A stretch of DNA of 37,117 bases from Opitutaceae bacterium (lineage in GTDB: Bacteria; Verrucomicrobiota; Verrucomicrobiia; Opitutales; Opitutaceae): the NCBI GenBank assembly GCA_030648295.1, contig JAUSID010000054.1:1-37117 (forward strand), read 5' to 3'. The notes beneath the pieces are model-generated. The model had not been told where the DNA came from and made no database searches. It saw nothing but the letters and a program-made list of their open reading frames with translations. Made by a program: the position numbers and the translations under genes. How positions within the stretch are numbered: the stretch's first letter is position 1; every line of letters starts with the position of its first letter. Shown piece by piece: positions 32,411 to 37,117 of this stretch.

Positions 32411-33475
32411 ATGATCACGATCACCCAAGGCAACCTGCTCGAAGCGCCCGCGGAGGCGCTCGTGAACACCGTCAACACCGTGGGCGTGATGGGCAAGGGC
32501 ATCGCGTTGCAATTTCGCCAGGCCTACCCGGAGATGTTCCGCGCCTACGAAAAAGCATGCGCGACCGGCGAGGTGCGGTTGGGGCAGGTGCAGGTGTTCG
32601 ACCTCGGCGGTCTCGCGGGTGGCCCGCGATGGATCATCAATTTTCCGACGAAGAAGGACTGGCGGTCCCGCAGCCGGATCGGCGACATCGAATCGGGCCT
32701 CGCCGATCTCGTGGCGACGATCAAGCGGCTGGAAATTCGCTCCATCGCGGTACCGCCGCTAGGCTGCGGCAACGGGGGCCTGGACTGGCAGACCGTGCGA
32801 CCGCGCATCGAAGCCGCGATGGCGGAGGTTCCTGAGGTGAAGGTATTGCTCTTTCCGCCGATGGGGAGTCCCGACGCCGGAGCGATGCCGAATCGCACGA
32901 AGAAGCCGCGCATGACTGCCGGTCAGGCAACGTTGATCGCCTTGATGAATCGTTACCTCAAGGGACTGCTTGATCCGTTCGTCAGTCTGCTCGAGATCCA
33001 CAAGCTGATGTACTTTCTGAAGACGGCCGGTGAGCCGCTGGAGAAATTGCAGTTCGAACAGGGACGTTACGGTCCGTACTCGCCGACCCTGCGTCACGGG
33101 TTGGTCCGGATGGAAGGCCACTACACGCGCGGCTATGGCACGGGCGACGACGATCCGGCGACACCCATCGAGTTGCTGCCGGGGGCGATCACCGAAGCGG
33201 AGGACTTTCTGACCGGAAGTGGGGAAACCGGAGCGCGGATGGATCGCGTGGCCGCACTGATCGAGGGCTTTGAGGACGCCTACGGGTTGGAACTATTGAG
33301 CTCGGTGCACTGGGTGATGCAGCACGATGCGGCGGCGTGTGCGAACGCAGACGCCGCCATTGCGGCCGTCCATGCGTGGAACGAACGCAAACGCCGGCTG
33401 CTCAAACCCGAACATCTCAGGAAAGCCTGGGAGCGACTGAAGGCCCAACGCTGGGATGAGCTGATCGCAGCGTAA
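32411..33475 (+). CDS. darG: DarG antitoxin, macrodomain ADP-ribosylhydrolase
   Basis: 354 residues from ATG 32411. The N-terminal macrodomain (1-~155) has 'GNLLEAPAEALVNTVNTVGVMGKGIALQF', and 'AVPPLGCGNGGLDW' forms the ribose loop; it removes ADP-ribose from DNA. A ~15-residue Arg/Lys linker follows. The C-terminal domain (about 170-354) neutralises DarT by binding in known systems; here it shows 'IHKLMYFLKTAGEPLEKLQF' and 'YGPYSPTLRHGLVRMEGHY'. Its TAA stop shares an A with the ATG of the next frame (TAATG). Confidence 0.94.
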   Translation: MITITQGNLLEAPAEALVNTVNTVGVMGKGIALQFRQAYPEMFRAYEKACATGEVRLGQVQVFDLGGLAGGPRWIINFPTKKDWRSRSRIGDIESGLADLVATIKRLEIRSIAVPPLGCGNGGLDWQTVRPRIEAAMAEVPEVKVLLFPPMGSPDAGAMPNRTKKPRMTAGQATLIALMNRYLKGLLDPFVSLLEIHKLMYFLKTAGEPLEKLQFEQGRYGPYSPTLRHGLVRMEGHYTRGYGTGDDDPATPIELLPGAITEAEDFLTGSGETGARMDRVAALIEGFEDAYGLELLSSVHWVMQHDAAACANADAAIAAVHAWNERKRRLLKPEHLRKAWERLKAQRWDELIAA

Positions 33476-34449
33476 TGAAACGTTCCTGCCTGCTTCGGCC
33501 GGCGCTCTTTGGCGCCTTTCTCTTCGCGTTTGGCGGCAGCGCCGGCGCCTCACCATCGGACGCGTTTGTCGTCGATTACAGCCGGAGCCCGCACGCGGTG
33601 CTGCGACCGCTGCCCTTTGATGCGGTCCAGTGGACCAGCGGCTTCTGGGCTGAGCGCCATCGCCAGCTCTGCGACGTGACGCTCAACGAGTCGTGGAAAC
33701 TGCTGGCGGATCCCGAGGCCGGCCACGTGCTTGACAATTTCCGACTCGCCGCGCGACCGGGCGCCGGGGGATATGTCGGCACTACGTGGCAGGACGAGTG
33801 GGTGTACAAGTGGATCGAGGCGGCGGCGTGCGTGTGGCGCCAGACGCGCGATCCCGCGCTCGCGCGCCGGATGGACGAGGCCATTGCGCTCATTGCCGCG
33901 GCACAGCAACCGGACGGCTATCTGTCGACGATGCCGATCGTCGCGGGCAAGCCGCGGTTCCAGAACGCGAATGACCATGAGATCTACAACATGGGCCATC
34001 TGCTGACCGCGGCGGTTGTCCATCACCGTTGGAAACCTGGAGACACGATCACGCTTTCTCTGCCGATGGACGCACAGTTGATGACCGCTGATCCGCGGGT
34101 CGAGGAGACCCGCAACCAGGTCGCGGTGATGCGCGGGCCGGTGGTTTACTGTGTCGAATCACCGGACCTGCCTTCCGGGGTAAGCGTGCCGTCCGTTTTT
34201 CTGCCGCACGACGCGAAGTTCAAACCCGTCACGGGTGTGCGCGGCCTCGATGGCGAGCTGGCGCGCTCGACCGTCATTCTGCGCGGACCCGGACGCCATC
34301 GGCCGGAGTCGGGAACGGCGTCGCTTTACCGCCCGCTGAGTCGCGAACCGCTCCAACCTTTCGATCTGACGCTCGTGCCGTATTACGCCTGGGCGAATCG
34401 CGGCCGGTCGGCGATGAGCATCTGGCTGCCGGTCGCCATTCAGCCGTGA
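33475..34449 (+). pseudogene. GH127 beta-L-arabinofuranosidase, core deleted
   Basis: 324 residues against about 600-680 for the family. After a signal peptide the first part is clearly GH127/DUF1680: 'DAVQWTSGFWAERHRQLCDV', 'WQDEWVYKWIEAAACVW', 'QQPDGYLSTM', 'NDHEIYNMGHLLTAAVVHHR'. At residue 185/186 it jumps straight to the C-terminal beta domain: 'WKPGDTITLSLPM', 'NQVAVMRGPVVYCVESPDLP', 'LTLVPYYAWANRGRSAMSIW'. The missing ~300 residues hold the zinc-binding Cys/Glu catalytic centre, so it should be inactive although the frame is open throughout. It starts on the darG stop (TAATG). Confidence 0.85.
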
Positions 34450-34815
34450 TTGCGTCGGCGGGTGCGCCGCCCGTCCGGCGCCCTGAAAGTGGCTGCGGCT
34501 TCCAGCCGCAGATGTTCCCGATGTACACTCGATCCCTTCTGCGGCAGAGCTTGCCCTGAGCCTGTCGAAGGGATGCCGCAGCCACGAGAGCGGTGTCTTT
34601 ATCGTTCTCTTTCTCTCCGCCCGGCGGATTCGGCGAGAAAGATTAAGAGAAAGATAAAGAGAAAGAGCGGATCCAATAACTTTGGTACGCCGCAAATTCG
34701 GGCGAGCCGCCCGTGTCTCGCAGAACCCGTGCGCATTTGAAGTGACAGGAGCGTGCCGGGCATGATTTCAACGGCATACTCTGAACGCTGCCCCGTTGTC
34801 TTCACGCCGTTGCTC
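34450..34815. repeat. Repeat-filled gap before the allantoinase gene
   Basis: 34497-34585 is a third copy of the AAGTGGCTGCGGC...GCCGCAGCCAC element, here carrying the AGCTTGCCCTGAGCCTGTCG motif inside. 34596-34669 is the second TTTCTC foldback (pyrimidine arm ending about 34617, purine arm from about 34634). No gene is seen. Confidence 0.8.
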
Positions 34816-36177
34816 ATGAATCCGGAGATCGATCTCATCGTCTGCGGTGGCCGGATTGTGCGGCCGGACGGCATCACCCGCGCCGACATCGCGGTGGCGG
34901 CGGGCCGGATGGTGAAGATCGCACCGGAGGTTTCCGCTCCGGCCGCGTCGGTCGTCGACGCCACGGATCGACTTGTGTTTCCCGGCATCATCGATGCGCA
35001 CGTCCACTTCAACGAGCCGGGCCGCACCGAGTGGGAGGGCATCGCGACCGGCTCGGCGGCGCTCGCGGCCGGCGGTGGCACGTGCTTCTTCGACATGCCG
35101 CTCAACTCGGATCCGCCGGCGCTCGACGCGGCGCGGCTGCGCGAAAAAAAGCGGTTGGCGCAGGAAAAATCGTGCGTCGACTTCGCACTCTGGGGCGGAC
35201 TCACGCCATCGAACCTCGACCAGCTGGCCGCGCTGCGTGACGCCGGTGCGATTGGGCTGAAGGCTTTCATGGCGAACAGCGGGATTCCGGAGTTTGCCGC
35301 CGTTGATGCGCGCGTGTTACGCGAGGGCATGAAACGCGCGGCGAAGCTCGGCCTCATCGTCGCCGTGCATGCCGAGGATGATGCGCTGGTGGCGCGTTTC
35401 ACGGCGGAACAGAAGGCGCTCGGACGCACCGACGCGTGGGCCTGGCTCGACTCGCGACCCGTCGAGGCGGAACTGGCCGCGATTCGAACGGCGCTGGAAA
35501 TCGCCGGCGAGACCGGCTGTGCTTTGCACGTGGTGCACGTGAGCAGCCCGGAAGGCATCGCGCTGATTGAGCAGGCGCGCGACCAACGCGTCGATGTCAC
35601 GGCCGAGACATGCCCGCATTATCTGCTGTTGAACGACAAGGACGTCGCCCGAATCGGCGCGGCCGCGAAATGCGCCCCGCCGATTCGCGATGAAAAACGC
35701 CGGAAGGCGCTGTGGGCCGAACTGCGTTCCGGCCGCATTCACACGATTGGCTCCGATCATTCGCCGTCGCCGCCGGAGCTGAAAACCTCGAAGAACTGGT
35801 TTGAAACCTGGGGTGGCATCGCGGGCTGCCAGCACGGATTTCAGTTGCTCCTCTCGGCGGCCGCCGACTCGCCCGTGTCCGATCTGCCCATCCTCGCGGC
35901 CGTGCTGGCGCGCAATGTAGCCCGTCGTTTCCGGATCGACGAACGCAAGGGACTGCTCGCGGAGGGCCGCGACGCGGACTTTTGCCTGGTGGAGTTGGGT
36001 GTGGCTGGGACGGTCGAGCCGGATGAATTATGGACGCGGCACCGGCTCACGCCCTATGCCGGCCGGCGGACGCGCGCCCGTGTGACGGACACGTATGTGC
36101 GCGGCTGTGCAATCTACTCCTCTGGCCGGTTGACGAACTTGCCGCCTCCCGGTCAGTTTCTCTCCCCCGCGCGCTGA
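34816..36177 (+). CDS. allB: Allantoinase
   Basis: 453 residues from ATG 34816; the frame extends to 34753 but the family start fits 'MNPEIDLIVCGGRIV'. Cyclic-amidohydrolase fold with metal ligands in 'GIIDAHVHFNEPG' (two His), carboxylated Lys in 'GLKAFMANSG', 'IVAVHAED' (His), 'HVVHVSS' (His) and 'TIGSDHSP' (Asp). 'ETCPHYLLL' and 'KCAPPIR' are allantoinase-type. It opens allantoin to allantoate in purine breakdown. Four bases separate it from the next gene of the same pathway. Dihydroorotase or hydantoinase is less likely given that neighbour. Confidence 0.9.
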   Translation: MNPEIDLIVCGGRIVRPDGITRADIAVAAGRMVKIAPEVSAPAASVVDATDRLVFPGIIDAHVHFNEPGRTEWEGIATGSAALAAGGGTCFFDMPLNSDPPALDAARLREKKRLAQEKSCVDFALWGGLTPSNLDQLAALRDAGAIGLKAFMANSGIPEFAAVDARVLREGMKRAAKLGLIVAVHAEDDALVARFTAEQKALGRTDAWAWLDSRPVEAELAAIRTALEIAGETGCALHVVHVSSPEGIALIEQARDQRVDVTAETCPHYLLLNDKDVARIGAAAKCAPPIRDEKRRKALWAELRSGRIHTIGSDHSPSPPELKTSKNWFETWGGIAGCQHGFQLLLSAAADSPVSDLPILAAVLARNVARRFRIDERKGLLAEGRDADFCLVELGVAGTVEPDELWTRHRLTPYAGRRTRARVTDTYVRGCAIYSSGRLTNLPPPGQFLSPAR

Positions 36178-36181
36178 CCCC

Positions 36182-36925
36182 ATGACTTCTCCCTTTGGCC
36201 AGACCCGAACCCGGATTGCCACCCGTCACGCGCTGATCGCGCCGGACGGACATGTTAAGAGCAAGTTGCCTGGTATCCGTGGCGCGGGGACAGTCGTTTT
36301 GATCAACCAGGCGATGGGCGCGCGGTTCGCGCAGCTGCTCGTGACCTTCGAACCCGGTGGCGGAGCCGAATTCGCCGCAGGTGAAATCGAGACGTGCGGG
36401 TATTTTGAAAACGGCGGCGCGTCCGTGACCATCGGCAGCCAGAAGGCGAAGTGTGGCGCGGGCGGGTTCTTTTTCGTGCCCGCCGGGGAGGCGTGTACCA
36501 TCAGCACGCCGGCGCGCGGCACCCGGCTGACGCTCTTTCAAAAAAAATTCGAGCCGCTCGCCGGCGTCGCCGCGCCGCGCGCGGTCATCGGTGAAGCCGG
36601 CAAAGTCAAAGGCGAGCCGTTCCTCGGTGATCCGGACGCGCGGCTGCAGGTGCTGCTGCCGGACGAGCCGGCGTTCGACCTGGCGATGAACGTTTTCACC
36701 TATCAACCCGGCGCGACGCTGCCGTTCGTCGAGACGCATGTGATGGAGCACGGGCTGTTGATGCTGGCGGGGCACGGCATTTACCGGCTCGATGATTCGT
36801 GGTACCCGGTGGCATCGGGCGATGCGATTTGGATGGCGCCGTATTGCGCCCAGTGGTTCGCCGCGATCGGCAAGACACCGGCGAGTTACCTGTACTACAA
36901 GGACGTGAATCGGGCGGCGCTGTGA
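36182..36925 (+). CDS. allE: (S)-ureidoglycine aminohydrolase, bicupin
   Basis: 247 residues. Two cupin domains (about 40-125 and 150-245). The second has the metal site: 'FVETHVMEHGLLMLAG' (Glu, His, His) and 'PYCAQWF' (Gln). 'GDAIWMAPYCAQWF' is characteristic of UGlyAH/YlbA. It converts ureidoglycine to ureidoglycolate with release of ammonia, two steps after allantoinase. The allantoate amidohydrolase needed between them is not in the window. Confidence 0.9.
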   Translation: MTSPFGQTRTRIATRHALIAPDGHVKSKLPGIRGAGTVVLINQAMGARFAQLLVTFEPGGGAEFAAGEIETCGYFENGGASVTIGSQKAKCGAGGFFFVPAGEACTISTPARGTRLTLFQKKFEPLAGVAAPRAVIGEAGKVKGEPFLGDPDARLQVLLPDEPAFDLAMNVFTYQPGATLPFVETHVMEHGLLMLAGHGIYRLDDSWYPVASGDAIWMAPYCAQWFAAIGKTPASYLYYKDVNRAAL

Positions 36926-36973
36926 CGCGGCGCGTCGACGGCAGCGCCTATTGATAATCGTAACGTGCGCCGC

Positions 36974-37117
36974 GGGAGAAGGGAGAAGGGAGCAGGAACA
37001 AACTGGAATCGCGTTCGAATGCCACCTGTCTCCTGTCCCCCGTCACCTGTCACCTGTCACCTGTCACCTGTCACCTGTCACCTGTCACCTGTCACCTGTC
37101 ACCTGTCACCTGTCACC
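36974..37117. repeat. GGGAGAA units, then TCACCTG tandem repeat to window end
   Basis: 36974-36997 has GGGAGAAGGGAGAAGGGAG. 37043-37117 is a perfect 7-bp tandem repeat (TCACCTG, about 10.7 copies) that is cut by the window end. Its true length cannot be known. Confidence 0.95.

Noticed and set aside
37043-37117. CRISPR array
   Set aside because: The 7-bp units are contiguous with no spacers, so it is a simple tandem repeat.

Overview
The window looks like a chromosomal stretch from a high-GC Verrucomicrobiota bacterium, most likely Opitutaceae. The family call is an inference from three things: protein style (TonB-receptor N-termini ending in a 'TLSEFNVTS'-type box, YfiR/receptor/kinase operons, RNase HII and HIII together, a 65-residue bS21), very dense intergenic palindromic repeats, and short-period foldback repeats between genes. 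No rRNA, integrase, transposase or CRISPR array was seen. There is one tRNA (tRNA-Gly, anticodon GCC).

Layout. 0.2-1.7 kb: Na+/H+ antiporter behind a hairpin-rich leader. 1.9-4.0 kb: OmpR-type regulator and kinase pair (minus), with a TGACA-N4-TGTCA box upstream. 4.7-6.2 kb: a gutted TonB receptor divergent from a LacI-type regulator whose start codon lies in a perfect palindrome. 6.3-9.15 kb: CHASE8-like kinase, YfiR and a truncated TonB receptor (minus operon). 9.4-10.8 kb: rpsU with terminator, then a TIM-barrel sugar isomerase. 11.1-15.4 kb: mutY, rnhC, a repeat-riddled SRPBCC remnant, a small membrane protein and rnhB. 15.7-19.3 kb: NtrB-like PAS kinase and two probable lipoproteins. 19.4-20.9 kb: an overlapping ECF sigma, tandem-repeat membrane anti-sigma candidate and periplasmic sensor candidate. 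21.1-28.8 kb: NtrC-type regulator followed by an exopolysaccharide-type operon (membrane glycosyltransferase, outer-membrane barrel, Wzz/BY-kinase, PstS-like binding protein). 28.9-33.5 kb: tRNA-Gly followed by a defence-type island: broken hsdM, intact Fic, broken hsdR, intact DarT-DarG. 33.5-34.4 kb: a GH127 gene with its catalytic centre missing. 34.8-36.9 kb: allantoinase and (S)-ureidoglycine aminohydrolase (purine/allantoin nitrogen salvage).

Three themes run through the window. First, many genes keep one or both ends but have lost their middle (two TonB receptors, GH127, HsdM/HsdR, SRPBCC), which suggests deletion-driven decay or assembly collapse. Second, roughly 92-94 bp palindromic elements with TAG-initiated terminal inverted repeats abut genes so that the element supplies the UAG stop codon. 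Third, several intergenic gaps hold foldback elements whose arms are built from 6-10 bp units. All functions are assigned by reading motifs; no database search was run.
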